Assembly (NCBI RefSeq): GCF_014764505.1
Contig: NZ_JACXWX010000003.1
Coordinates: 248,001 to 312,000, forward strand
From: Phormidium tenue FACHB-886
Lineage (GTDB): Bacteria; Cyanobacteriota; Cyanobacteriia; Elainellales; Elainellaceae
DNA: 64,000 bases
Reading direction: 5' to 3'
Position 1 is the stretch's first letter, and every line of letters begins with the position of its first letter. The translations under genes were made by a program, and so were the position numbers. The notes beneath the pieces are model-generated. The model had not been told where the DNA came from. It was given only the letters and a program-made list of their open reading frames with translations, and ran no database searches. This document shows, one piece after another, positions 51,804 through 60,885 of this stretch.

Positions 51804-52083
51804 CAATATCCACACCTGATACGGGATTAAATCAACCCATCTTCATGCCTTCCGTAGCCTGTCTTTGCAGGGGCAATTCGTCTATTGTGGAGGAAACAAA
51901 TTTAAAAGCAGCTTAAGTTCTGAGACATCAGCGATCGCATCTGCTAAATGTAAAAAGACTAGGCACAGCAGCAGTTTACCCAAACCTGTTTCCCTGAACC
52001 TATGCCTAGCTCAAAGGATGGATTGCCAGCTCTATCCAGAATGGCAAAATAGCTAACAATTATCACTATCGCAGGAGGCCGCC

Positions 52084-52461
52084 GTGAATCAGAATAGCTT
52101 TAGCCGACAGTTTAACCTGGCAGGGCTTCGCTTCTGGATCGCCCTGTTTGCGGTGGTATGGCTGCTGGGAGCGATCGGCTTAGGCTGGTTGGTCAAGTCG
52201 TTTTTAATTCTGCTGGCGCTGCTGCTGATTGCGCCTGTCGTTGCCTTTTTAGGGTTTCGCTGGTGGTTGCAGCGGAACTTGGTGATGGATCAGTGTCCTG
52301 TCTGTCGTTTTGAATCAGCGGGCATTAACGGCACGCAGATGCGCTGCCCCAACTGCAGTGAACCGTTGCGCATTGACAAAGGACATTTCTATCGATTGAC
52401 ACCGCCTGGAACAGTGGATGTCGAAGCGATCGATGTCTCCGTGAAGCAGCTCGAAGACTAG
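52084..52461 (+). CDS. Small membrane protein with a zinc ribbon
   Basis: 125 residues with a GTG start after an excellent AGGAGG (52074-52079). Two hydrophobic segments lie near 14-34 and 37-60. Then a two-CxxC ribbon follows ('DQCPVCRFESAG' and 'MRCPNCSEPLR'), which should bind one zinc. The C terminus is acidic. Function unknown; the layout suggests a membrane-anchored adaptor. It ends at a shared bidirectional terminator. Confidence 0.85.
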   Translation: MNQNSFSRQFNLAGLRFWIALFAVVWLLGAIGLGWLVKSFLILLALLLIAPVVAFLGFRWWLQRNLVMDQCPVCRFESAGINGTQMRCPNCSEPLRIDKGHFYRLTPPGTVDVEAIDVSVKQLED

Positions 52462-52483
52462 CTTAATCTTGTAACTAACTGCA

Positions 52484-52525
52484 AACACAAGAAGCGCCAG
52501 CCGAACGGCTGGCGCTTCTTGTGTT
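52484..52525. terminator. Bidirectional terminator between convergent genes
   Basis: A perfect 19-bp stem (52484-52502 with 52507-52525, arms containing GAAGCGCCAGCC) and loop GAAC lie between the stop of the zinc-ribbon gene and the stop of the hydroxylase-family gene. Confidence 0.9.
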
Positions 52526-52534
52526 GACCGATTT

Positions 52535-53032
52535 TTACCACCAACGCAATTCTAGATAGCCGCGCTGCGGACGGTTCAATTCTTCTTCAGTCAGCCAATC
52601 TACCGCTTTGTAAGTGCCAAAGACATGATCCCACCAGTCCACCGCTAGACCAAAGTTGTGATGCCACATCCCGTACTTGTGATGAACATAATGGACGGGC
52701 ATTTTCATCCAGAAGCACTTTTGGGGATTTTCGTGCTGGAGCTGGTGCGCGTAGGCTGAGAAAGCCGCATAGACTAGCGCTCCTAGAAACCAACCCAAGC
52801 CCGCCTGCCAAGAGATGAAGAACACCAAGCACATGACGAGCGCGCTCCCCTTCACATAGTCCCGGAATTCCCAAATCACCCCCTGCCCTTCGTTGCGGCG
52901 ATGATGATCGCGGTGGCGTTCGCCCAGTTTATTAGTGGAGGGCTTGTGCATAAAGCGATGCAGCCAATATTCCACCAAGCTGGCAAGAACGAAAGCAGTA
53001 ATAAAACAAGCGATCGCAACTATCCAGATCAT
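52535..53032 (-). CDS. Sterol desaturase/fatty acid hydroxylase family membrane protein
   Basis: 165 residues. The di-iron His motifs are present in order: 'YWLHRFMHKP', 'GERHRDHHRRNEG' and 'HYVHHKYGMWHHNFG'. Helices at 4-20 and 60-95 form the membrane part. The length is short for the family but shared by the bacterial carotenoid/fatty acid hydroxylase-like group. The substrate may be a carotenoid, a lipid or a hopanoid. No neighbour decides this. It is convergent with the zinc-ribbon gene. Confidence 0.93.
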   Translation of the reverse strand: MIWIVAIACFITAFVLASLVEYWLHRFMHKPSTNKLGERHRDHHRRNEGQGVIWEFRDYVKGSALVMCLVFFISWQAGLGWFLGALVYAAFSAYAHQLQHENPQKCFWMKMPVHYVHHKYGMWHHNFGLAVDWWDHVFGTYKAVDWLTEEELNRPQRGYLELRWW

Positions 53033-53116
53033 GACCGTTCTCCTGACACACCAATCCCTAATCGTTGAAAGTAAACTTTAAACGCTACGACCTCAATAAC
53101 CAAATCAAGTTCCCCC

Positions 53117-55438
53117 TTAGTCTTCCTCAGCAGGAAGCTGCGCCGAAGCTAGTTTTGCTTCTAGGGTTTTTGGGCGATCGAGCTTCAGCATCAAAACGCC
53201 CAATGGCGGCAGGCACAGATCGATTGAATAGGGGCGATTGTGGTATGACCATTCCTCTGCCCACTTGCCGCCCAGGTTACCCATGTTGCTACCGCCATAC
53301 TCGCGGGCATCGCTGTTGAACAACTCAGTGTAGAAGCCAAATTCGGGAACCCCAACGCGATAGTGAGAATGGGGCTGCGGCGTGAAGTTACAGACCACCA
53401 CCACATAGTCTTCTGGATCATCTTTCGCCTTACGAATAAACGCAACGACGCTGTGCCGGTTGTCGCTACAGTCGATCCATTCAAAGCCTTCGTAAGAGAA
53501 GTCGTTGGTGTAGAGGGCTGGCTGGCTCTTATAAAGCGAATTCAAGCGACTCATAAAATACTTCAGCTTTTGATGCGGCTCATACTGAAGCAGATGCCAA
53601 TCCAAGTCACTCCAAACGTTCCATTCCGTCCACTGCCCCAGCTCCATGCTCATGAACAGAGTTTTCTTACCGGGATGGGCAAACATGTAGGTGTAGAGTG
53701 ACCGCAGATTAGCGTATTTCTGCCATTCGTCACCAGGCATTTTGCCGATCATCGGGCTCTTACCGTGAACGACCTCATCATGCGAGAGCGCCAGCATAAA
53801 GTTTTCGCTAAAGGCGTACATGATGCTGAAGGTGACATTGTTCTGGTGGAACTGGCGGAACCACGGATCCATGTGGAAGTAGTCCAGCATGTCGTGCATC
53901 CAGCCCATATTCCACTTCAGGTTGAAGCCCAAGCCGCCCATGTAGGTGGGCCAAGATACCATGGGCCAAGTGGTAGATTCTTCTGCGATGCTCAAAATGC
54001 CAGGGAAGTAGCTAAACAGCAAGTGGTTCATCTGCCGTAGGAAATCGGCTGCCTCAATGTGTTCCCGCCCACCATATTGATTGGGCAACCATTGGCCCGC
54101 CGGACGCAGATAGTCGAGATAGAGCATCGAAGCAACCGCGTCCACCCGAATCCCGTCGATGTGGTACTTATCGAACCAGAAGAGGGCGTTTGCCACCAGG
54201 AAGTTACGAACTTCATTGCGCCCGTAGTTGAAGACTAACGTCCCCCACTCTTTGTGTTCGCCTTTGCGCGGATCGGCATGTTCATAGAGGGCAGTACCGT
54301 CAAAGTTAGCTAGTCCATGCCCGTCTTTGGGGAAGTGTCCTGGCACCCAGTCAACGATGACGCCAATTCCATTGACATGACACTGATCGACAAAGTACAT
54401 GAAATCTTGCGGCGATCCAAAGCGGGAGGTAGCCGCATAATAGCCAGTCACCTGGTAGCCCCAAGAGCCATCAAAGGGGTGTTCGGCAACGGGCAGCAGC
54501 TCGATGTGGGTATAGCCCAGCTCTTTGACGTATGGAACCAGCCGCTCTGCTAACTCCCGATAGGTAAGGAAGCGCGCCCCTGGCTTATATTCCGAGACAA
54601 TGACAACCTCGGTCGGGTTGCCGTTAACATCTAGCGGTGGTTCGGAGGCAGCTGCATGCAGCCAGGAACCCAAATGAACTTCGTAAACAGAGATCGGCTG
54701 TGCCAGCGGATCGTTTTGGCGCCGCTTTTCCATCCATTCTTCGTCTTGCCACTGGTAGCTGCTGAGATTGGCAACGATCGATGCCGTTTTGGGTCGGGGC
54801 TCCTGCTGGTATCCGTAGGGGTCAGTCTTTTCGTAGATGTGACCCGCTTGGTTCTTGACCTCATATTTATAAGCAGTGCCAACGCCTAAGCCCGGAATAA
54901 ACAAATCCCAAATGCCATTAGAGATCTTCCGCATTTGATGGTCGCGCCCGTCCCAGTGGTTGAAGTCGCCCAGCACAGAGACGTTGCGGGCATTAGGAGC
55001 CCAAAGCGCAAAGTAAACTCCTGAAATACCGCCCACTTCGCTGATGTGCGCGCCCAGCTTTTCGTAGATGCGGTGGTGGTTGCCCTCTGCAAACAGGTGA
55101 ATATCGAAATCAGTGAGGAAGGGCGATCGAAATGCATAAGGGTCGTAAATCACCCGCTCGTGTTCGCCTTCTTTGATCCGGAGCTGGTAGTTTTTTAGCT
55201 CTAGGGTATCTAGAATGCACTCAAAAAAGTTGGGGTGATGGACAGGCTCCATCGGAAACTCTTTGCGATCTTCTGGGAAAACGACCCAGGCTTCATTAGC
55301 GCGGGGGAGGTAAGCCCTTACAACCCAGACCGATTTGCCGTCTCGCTCAACCTGATGAGGTCCCAAGACTTCAAAGGGGTCTTGGTGCTGGTTCCAAACA
55401 ATCCGTTCAATCTGATCTGGCGCAACGGTCGTTACCAT
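53117..55438 (-). CDS. glgB: 1,4-alpha-glucan branching enzyme
   Basis: 773 residues, typical for the cyanobacterial enzyme. Residues about 15-110 and 120-230 are N-terminal carbohydrate-binding modules ('FALWAPNARNVSVLGDFNHW'). The catalytic barrel has 'ELLPVAEHPFDGSWGYQVTG', the nucleophile Asp in 'DGIRVDAVASMLYLDY', the acid/base Glu in 'LSIAEESTTWPMV' and 'ALSHDEVVHGKSP'. It makes alpha-1,6 branches in glycogen. The gene stands alone. Confidence 0.98.
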   Translation of the reverse strand: MVTTVAPDQIERIVWNQHQDPFEVLGPHQVERDGKSVWVVRAYLPRANEAWVVFPEDRKEFPMEPVHHPNFFECILDTLELKNYQLRIKEGEHERVIYDPYAFRSPFLTDFDIHLFAEGNHHRIYEKLGAHISEVGGISGVYFALWAPNARNVSVLGDFNHWDGRDHQMRKISNGIWDLFIPGLGVGTAYKYEVKNQAGHIYEKTDPYGYQQEPRPKTASIVANLSSYQWQDEEWMEKRRQNDPLAQPISVYEVHLGSWLHAAASEPPLDVNGNPTEVVIVSEYKPGARFLTYRELAERLVPYVKELGYTHIELLPVAEHPFDGSWGYQVTGYYAATSRFGSPQDFMYFVDQCHVNGIGVIVDWVPGHFPKDGHGLANFDGTALYEHADPRKGEHKEWGTLVFNYGRNEVRNFLVANALFWFDKYHIDGIRVDAVASMLYLDYLRPAGQWLPNQYGGREHIEAADFLRQMNHLLFSYFPGILSIAEESTTWPMVSWPTYMGGLGFNLKWNMGWMHDMLDYFHMDPWFRQFHQNNVTFSIMYAFSENFMLALSHDEVVHGKSPMIGKMPGDEWQKYANLRSLYTYMFAHPGKKTLFMSMELGQWTEWNVWSDLDWHLLQYEPHQKLKYFMSRLNSLYKSQPALYTNDFSYEGFEWIDCSDNRHSVVAFIRKAKDDPEDYVVVVCNFTPQPHSHYRVGVPEFGFYTELFNSDAREYGGSNMGNLGGKWAEEWSYHNRPYSIDLCLPPLGVLMLKLDRPKTLEAKLASAQLPAEED

Positions 55439-55795
55439 GAGGCTACCTACCTAAACTGATTTACTGAATCGAGAATTGCTAGCGCAAATTCAAGAGAAGA
55501 GATCGCTGGAATAGGGGCGATCGGTTGGGAAAATCTTGCACCCGCAAAGACCGTTAAAGTTGATTCTAAGGCTTGTCGTGTAGCAGATTCATCTAGCTGT
55601 GGAAATTACGTAGGTGGTCTAAGGTACCACCTATCGAAATATGTTGATCTTATAAAGAACTGAGCTAAAGCTTAACAAAGCGTAGCAAATTGCGGGGGAA
55701 GTCTCAAATGAAATTTTGCAGCAAGCAGCGCTAAAACTGGCGCAAAGCTGAGATAGTCTGCCTAGATGATAAAGAAATTTAATTGTGATTTCTAC
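55439..55795. other. Upstream region of glgB
   Basis: 357 bases. A small hairpin lies at 55611-55633 (TAGGTGGT with ACCACCTA). Promoter elements for glgB are expected here but were not distinct. No gene seen. Confidence 0.5.
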
Positions 55796-56110
55796 TTACG
55801 TTCCGTCCCAGCGATAGTCTTTAAAGCTAATTTTGCCGCTGGCATTGAATTGGATTCCTTCTTGCTCTAGCAGCGATCGCTGCAGGTCATCAGCACCCTG
55901 GCGAAAAGGCGAATAGGAAATTTCTCCCTTCGCATTAATCACCCGATGCCACGGCACATCCTCTATCTGAGCGTGAATCTGGTAGAGCGCATAGCCGACC
56001 AGCCGCGCCTGACCCGGTAAATTTGCCAACTCTGCTACCTGTCCATAGGTGGCAACTTTGCCATAGGGAATTTGACGGACGATTTTGTAGATAGCATCGT
56101 AGGCAGACAT
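55796..56110 (-). CDS. Alkyltransferase-like (ATL) protein, MGMT family without the acceptor Cys
   Basis: 104 residues from the ATG at 56110, which fits 'MSAYDAIYKIVRQIPYGKVA' as the usual start. It has the DNA-binding helix-turn-helix of O6-alkylguanine transferases ('TYGQVAELANLPGQARLVGY'). The active-site motif is 'VPWHRVINAKGEISY', with Trp54 where the MGMT acceptor Cys (PCHRV) would be. ATL proteins bind O6-alkylguanine and flag it for nucleotide excision repair instead of repairing it. Single gene. Confidence 0.93.
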   Translation of the reverse strand: MSAYDAIYKIVRQIPYGKVATYGQVAELANLPGQARLVGYALYQIHAQIEDVPWHRVINAKGEISYSPFRQGADDLQRSLLEQEGIQFNASGKISFKDYRWDGT

Positions 56111-56201
56111 GCCGCAGACCAAACACAACGTCGTGATTTTGCATAATTCTGATCAGTTTAGGGCATGTCGATCGTCGTTTGCCTTGGTATGCTCATAATC
56201 A

Positions 56202-57074
56202 GTGTCTCCTGCCGCTTTTGGGCAGATTCCTCTCGTGACTCAGGCAACTCCTCACCTTGATCAATTTGTCCATTGGCTGCAAGACTCATCCTCCTCAGTC
56301 TTGGCTTCTAAACGGCTTTCGCAGTGGCTTGACCGTCTTAAAGCACTGCAGGGCTGGCTGCTGAGCGGAGCAGTGCTGCTGGTGCTGCTGATCTGGAACT
56401 GGCAATTTGTGCTGTCAATTGGGCTAGGGCTAGCGGTGCTGATTTGGGTTTACCTGGCGCAGCAAGGCTGGTGGCAGCCCCCGCAGTGGAACTGGCAGCA
56501 AAACTGGCAGCGGCTGTGGAATCGGGCAAATCGATCGCTGACGATTGCCGCTATTAGCGGAGGTGGGGTAGCGATCGCCAGCTATCTCGCGATCGCCATT
56601 TGGCGAGAAGAGCATTTTTGGCTGGGAACGGCAGTGATTTTAGAGGGTTTGCTGCTGCTAGTAGTACTGGGGTTGCTTTGGCAGCTAGGGCAGCAGATCC
56701 GGATAGCACGGGAGGGCAACGGCAATTCTTTGCAAAAGGGTACAGAACGTCCAATCGATCCCTTGCTTGCCGATCTTTTTGCCGATCTCTCAAATGTCGA
56801 TCCACTCAAACGCATGATTGCAATCCGCCAGCTCACCCATCAGTTCAGTAGCTCAACGGCGATTGATCGACCCATGACAGCCGCTGATCTAACAGACTGC
56901 TTCCGGCTGATGCTGAACCGAGAAACAGAACCTGCAGTGTGCAGCGCATTGTTAGATGGGCTGCATCGGCTGAACCATCTGCCCCAGCAGGTGCAGCTAG
57001 AAGCTGCAAAGGTGACGACGTTTCCGGCTGAGACGATTGGACGAGTGAAGGAACGAAAGGCGATCCTTGAGTAA
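56202..57074 (+). CDS. Multi-pass membrane protein with a C-terminal helical domain, unknown function
   Basis: 290 residues with a GTG start at 56202; a second GTG at 56235 is possible. Hydrophobic helices lie near 50-70, 73-87, 114-133 and 140-160. The soluble part from about 175 is helical (DPLLADLFADLSNVDPLKRM, AIRQLTHQFSSSTAI) and looks like one or two HEAT-type repeats ending near 275. The pattern suggests a membrane-anchored adaptor. No function recognised. It is 20 bases upstream of the pentapeptide-repeat gene and likely co-transcribed. Confidence 0.85.
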   Translation: MSPAAFGQIPLVTQATPHLDQFVHWLQDSSSSVLASKRLSQWLDRLKALQGWLLSGAVLLVLLIWNWQFVLSIGLGLAVLIWVYLAQQGWWQPPQWNWQQNWQRLWNRANRSLTIAAISGGGVAIASYLAIAIWREEHFWLGTAVILEGLLLLVVLGLLWQLGQQIRIAREGNGNSLQKGTERPIDPLLADLFADLSNVDPLKRMIAIRQLTHQFSSSTAIDRPMTAADLTDCFRLMLNRETEPAVCSALLDGLHRLNHLPQQVQLEAAKVTTFPAETIGRVKERKAILE

Positions 57075-57094
57075 TTCATTCCCTACTACAACCT

Positions 57095-58462
57095 ATGCGA
57101 TACCAAGCGCTGGTGCTACTGACCCCCTTTATTTTGGGCGCCCCTGCCATTGCTCAATCTAGCGACGACGATCTACGCGAACTCTACAATCTCTGCTCCC
57201 GTTTTCCTTACAACTCTAAGTGCGAAGGCTACGACATTCCGATTCCGCTTGCCTACCGAACTGGGGATGAGGTGCGCTGCACCGTAGCTCTTTACGAGGG
57301 AGACCAAAAACAGCGGGGGCACTGCAAGCTGGCGATCGCCGATGATAGCCTGACGCTTTATGTGGAAGAAGGAGAGCCGATCGAACTGTTAGAAAACCAG
57401 TATGCCAGTCGAGAAATCAAAATCTCCACCAACCAGATTCTGGCGCTCACCTACTTGCTCTGGGATGAAGTGAGCGGCAACTTGTTCGATCTGGGCAACT
57501 CCTTCTCTATCATTAATAAAGACTTTGCCACACTGGAAGTCACCTACTCAACAGAACCTACTGAGGACAGTCAGGCGAGCGCCGGTAACCAGACCAACAT
57601 AGTCAAGTTTGTCATGAATGTTGATGAGGCTACAGCGCTGCGCGATCGCCTCATGCAAGGGATGGCAGCGGACGGGCAATTGGGAATCGCTGCTGAGACC
57701 CCAACGACTTCCACTCCAGCGGTACAGCAGCTGCTAGACACAAACGCCTGTGTTCGCTGCGATCTGCGGGGGGCAAATCTAGAAAACACCGATTTGGATG
57801 GCGCAAATCTGGAAGGGGCAAATCTAGAGGGGGCGAATCTGCGAGAAGCGGAACTGGACAAAGCGTATCTGGTAGGGGCAAGCCTAAACGGAGCAGATTT
57901 AACAGATGCAGATTTAGAAAACGCGAAGCTGCTCTACGCCACGCTAATTGATGCAAATCTCACCAGCGCTTCTCTCGCAGGCGCTAACCTACAGTTTGCC
58001 GACCTACAAAATGCCAATCTGACGGAAGCCAAGCTAACTGCACCTGCGGTTCTGCAAGATGCCAATCTGCAAAATGCGAACTTAACGAGCGCTCAGCTAG
58101 GTGGAGCAGATTTTGAACGGGCGAATCTGGCGGGAGCAAATCTAGAAGGAGCCGACTTAAGCGATCTAAAGCTGGAGATCAACATTTCTGGGATCGGCAT
58201 TTCAGCCGAAGAAGTGTTTGCAGGCATCCTGCTGGGAACAGATTCCCAAAAGAATTTCAAATTCAACACGAACCTGAGCAACGCTAACCTTAGTGGTGCC
58301 AACCTGCAAAGGGCCGACCTAGAGGATGTGATTCTGCTAAACACTAACTTCAGCAACGCCCAGCTCACCGATGCAGATTTGAATGACATAGATTTAGCAG
58401 AAGTCAATCTGTGCGGTGCCACGATGCCTGATGGAACGCAATCAACTCAGGGCTGTCCATAA
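57095..58462 (+). CDS. Secreted pentapeptide-repeat protein
   Basis: 455 residues. A signal peptide ends near 20 (PFILGAPAIAQS). Residues 25-190 form an N-terminal domain with 'LYNLCSRFPYNSKCEGYDI'. From about 225 the A(D/N)LxX pentapeptides begin ('LRGANLENTDLDGANLEGAN') and continue in two blocks separated near 365-395, ending at about 450. The blocks would fold as a right-handed quadrilateral beta-helix. Such proteins are numerous in cyanobacteria and mostly uncharacterised. The export signal places this one in the periplasm or thylakoid lumen. Confidence 0.93.
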   Translation: MRYQALVLLTPFILGAPAIAQSSDDDLRELYNLCSRFPYNSKCEGYDIPIPLAYRTGDEVRCTVALYEGDQKQRGHCKLAIADDSLTLYVEEGEPIELLENQYASREIKISTNQILALTYLLWDEVSGNLFDLGNSFSIINKDFATLEVTYSTEPTEDSQASAGNQTNIVKFVMNVDEATALRDRLMQGMAADGQLGIAAETPTTSTPAVQQLLDTNACVRCDLRGANLENTDLDGANLEGANLEGANLREAELDKAYLVGASLNGADLTDADLENAKLLYATLIDANLTSASLAGANLQFADLQNANLTEAKLTAPAVLQDANLQNANLTSAQLGGADFERANLAGANLEGADLSDLKLEINISGIGISAEEVFAGILLGTDSQKNFKFNTNLSNANLSGANLQRADLEDVILLNTNFSNAQLTDADLNDIDLAEVNLCGATMPDGTQSTQGCP

Positions 58463-58514
58463 CGCTACTGAGATAGATAGGAGCACGATCCATCTCCTCC
58501 CAAAAAGTTGGGTG

Positions 58515-58557
58515 GTGTTTTGTGGAAGCTGGGCTACACCCAGCTTCCACAAAACAC
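58515..58557 (+). terminator. Long hairpin after the pentapeptide-repeat gene
   Basis: A perfect 19-bp stem (58515-58533 with 58539-58557, arm starting GTGTTTTGTGGAAGC) with loop CTACA, about 50 bases after the stop. A weak T-containing tail (CTGTTTCT) follows. It is a terminator or another palindromic element. Confidence 0.7.
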
Positions 58558-58657
58558 TGTTTCTAAACAACCAAAACCTGAAATAAAAGCTGAATTTTGA
58601 TCCAGTTTTGAAGACTGCAGTTATGCTGTTAAACCATTGCGTTTCGCTGTGTGCCCT

Positions 58658-59383
58658 ATGGATCGGTTTTTTACTGTTCAAGTCCTCTCTCAAACTACAA
58701 ATCCGCAGCAGGTGATTTATGCAGCAATGCATCAGGACTATGCGGAGAATTTTGTCTGGAGCGATCGCGATTGCTTCCCCACTGAAATCGAGGCGGGGTC
58801 GATTGTAATCAAGCACCTGCTGGCAGGGAACCGGGGGCACTTTGGACCGCTGGAGCATCCGCAAATCGTTCTCAACTGCGGCTTTTTTCCCCATTCCACA
58901 ATGCAGCAGATCCGGACACATCGGGTGGGCATGAGCTTTGATGTACAATCTTTCCGCTATACGGGCAAGCGAATCACTGATGTAGTAGAAGGCAAACGAG
59001 ATATTGAAGAAGTGTTTTATCTGCGTCCGATCGGTTCCTACAGCGATCGCCAAGGCAAGCGCTATGACTACACTGAGGAATTGCGCCAACAGGATCTAGA
59101 GTGGTGTTTGAAAGCTTGCTACCGCTATCAAGAACGCATTCACCAGGGTTTCTCTGAAGAACATGCTCGCAGCATCATTCCGTTTGACGTGCGGCAACAT
59201 TGGGTGATGTCTGCTAACGTGCGATCGCTGATGCATTTACTTGATCTGCGCTGGAAACTAGACGCACAGCTAGAAGCACAGCAGTTGTGCGAACTAATTT
59301 GGAAATCGTTCCAAGAATGGGTTCCGGCGATCGCAGAATGGTATGAAGCCAATCGCGCTAAAAAGGCGCGGCTTGCGCCATAG
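58658..59383 (+). CDS. thyX: FAD-dependent thymidylate synthase
   Basis: 241 residues from the ATG at 58658. 'QQIRTHRVGMSFDVQSFRYT' is the ThyX motif (RHRxxS-type with the later Ser and RY). 'LRQQDLEWCLKACYRYQERI' and 'ANVRSLMHLLDLRWKLDAQ' are the other conserved blocks. The enzyme makes dTMP with FAD and methylene-tetrahydrofolate. Many cyanobacteria use ThyX in place of ThyA. A long hairpin upstream separates it from the pentapeptide gene. Confidence 0.96.
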   Translation: MDRFFTVQVLSQTTNPQQVIYAAMHQDYAENFVWSDRDCFPTEIEAGSIVIKHLLAGNRGHFGPLEHPQIVLNCGFFPHSTMQQIRTHRVGMSFDVQSFRYTGKRITDVVEGKRDIEEVFYLRPIGSYSDRQGKRYDYTEELRQQDLEWCLKACYRYQERIHQGFSEEHARSIIPFDVRQHWVMSANVRSLMHLLDLRWKLDAQLEAQQLCELIWKSFQEWVPAIAEWYEANRAKKARLAP

Positions 59384-59492
59384 TTGAAGGTAACGACTTT
59401 CGTGTTTTAGAGAGAATGCACAACAGCTTGGAGCTACAGCTAAGCGCACTTGTAAGCCTAGAGAACTTGCCGAAGTTTTTAGTGAAACGGCC

Positions 59493-60686
59493 ATGCGTTT
59501 AAGCTTCTGCATGATCGTCAAAAACGAGGCGGAAAACTTGCCTCGCTGCCTCAATAGCGTCAAAGCTGCGGCAGATGAGCTAATCATCCTCGATACAGGC
59601 TCTACCGATGCCACGATCGCCATCGCTCAGTCTTTCGGCGCTCAGGTCTACCAATCCACCTGGACAAACGATTTTTCTGTCGCTCGCAATGAGGCGCTGC
59701 GGTACGTTACCGGAGACTGGGTGCTGGTGCTAGATGCAGATGAAGTATTCGTTGCAGACGTGATGCCGTCGTTGCGGCAGGCAATGCAGCCAGAGACGAT
59801 TGTCATCAACTTAATTCGCCAGGAAATCGGCGCGTCCCAATCTCCCTATTCTCTGGTATCCCGGTTGTTTCGCCGTCATCCAGACCTCTATTTCTCCCGG
59901 CCCTATCACGCAATGGTGGATGATAGCGTAGCCCAGCTCTTACAAAAAGAACCGCACTGGCAGGTTATCGACTGCCCAGAGGTTGCTATCCTCCACTATG
60001 GCTATCAGCCGGGTGCGATCGTCAGCCGCAACAAGCTGGAAAAAGCGCGAGCTACTATGGAAGGCTTCCTGGCTGCTCATCCTAACGATCCTTATGTTTG
60101 CAGTAAACTTGGCGCACTCTATGTCGAAGTCAACGAAACAGAACAGGGCATTGAGCTACTAGAGCGGGGTCTGGCCAGCAGCCAAGCTGATGCTCCTGTA
60201 TGCTACGAGCTGTACTATCACCTGGGCATCGCTTACAGCCGCCTACGAAACCCGATCGAAGCAGAACAGCACTATCGGCAGGCAATTCGTCAGCCTATCC
60301 TGGAGTCGCTGAAGCTGGGAGCATACAACAACCTGGGCACTCTCCTGCAGGGTAAAGGAGACCTCGCTGCCGCCAAAGTGCTTTATGAACAAACCATCGC
60401 CATCGACCCTAGTTTTGCCCCCGGTTACTACAACCTGGGGATGGTATTAAAGGCAAGCGGACAGCTAGAACAAGCGATCGACCGCTATCAGCAAGCCATT
60501 GCCCTGAACCCTACCTATGCCGAAGCCTTTCAGAACCTTGGCGTTGCCTTGCTGAAGTTGAGCAAAGTTCCCGAAAGCCTGCTGGCGTTCAGCAGGGCGA
60601 TCGCTCTCCACGAGCCGCAAAACCCTGCGGAAGCCGATCGGCTTCGCCAAGGGCTGCGGCAGATGGGCTTCCGAGTGGGAGAGTAG
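59493..60686 (+). CDS. Glycosyltransferase family 2 protein with TPR repeats
   Basis: 397 residues. Residues 1-210 are a GT-A domain: 'MRLSFCMIVKNEAENLPRCL', 'LIILDTGSTDATIAIAQSF', and 'GDWVLVLDADEVFVADV' with the DXD. Residues about 215-390 hold four or five TPR units ('LGTLLQGKGDLAAAKVLY', 'YNLGMVLKASGQLEQAI', 'FQNLGVALLKLSKVPESL'). This GT2-TPR layout is found in many cyanobacterial and clostridial proteins that glycosylate proteins or surface polymers. No membrane segment. Confidence 0.93.
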   Translation: MRLSFCMIVKNEAENLPRCLNSVKAAADELIILDTGSTDATIAIAQSFGAQVYQSTWTNDFSVARNEALRYVTGDWVLVLDADEVFVADVMPSLRQAMQPETIVINLIRQEIGASQSPYSLVSRLFRRHPDLYFSRPYHAMVDDSVAQLLQKEPHWQVIDCPEVAILHYGYQPGAIVSRNKLEKARATMEGFLAAHPNDPYVCSKLGALYVEVNETEQGIELLERGLASSQADAPVCYELYYHLGIAYSRLRNPIEAEQHYRQAIRQPILESLKLGAYNNLGTLLQGKGDLAAAKVLYEQTIAIDPSFAPGYYNLGMVLKASGQLEQAIDRYQQAIALNPTYAEAFQNLGVALLKLSKVPESLLAFSRAIALHEPQNPAEADRLRQGLRQMGFRVGE

Positions 60687-60885
60687 GTTGGAGGAAGAGA
60701 GCGGCAGAATAGGGCAACTGCCACTCCTCCCGCTCCCCCTTCCTGAAATTCCCTTTTCCCTTTACACGAAACCTCAGAAAATCCAGTTAAGCTATAGAAA
60801 TCAGAGGTTGCAGTTGGGCAAGTGCCGACTTAACCCCCTTGACCCGATTCACTTCTAGGCTGGCGTTTCTCAACACCCTGTGGCA

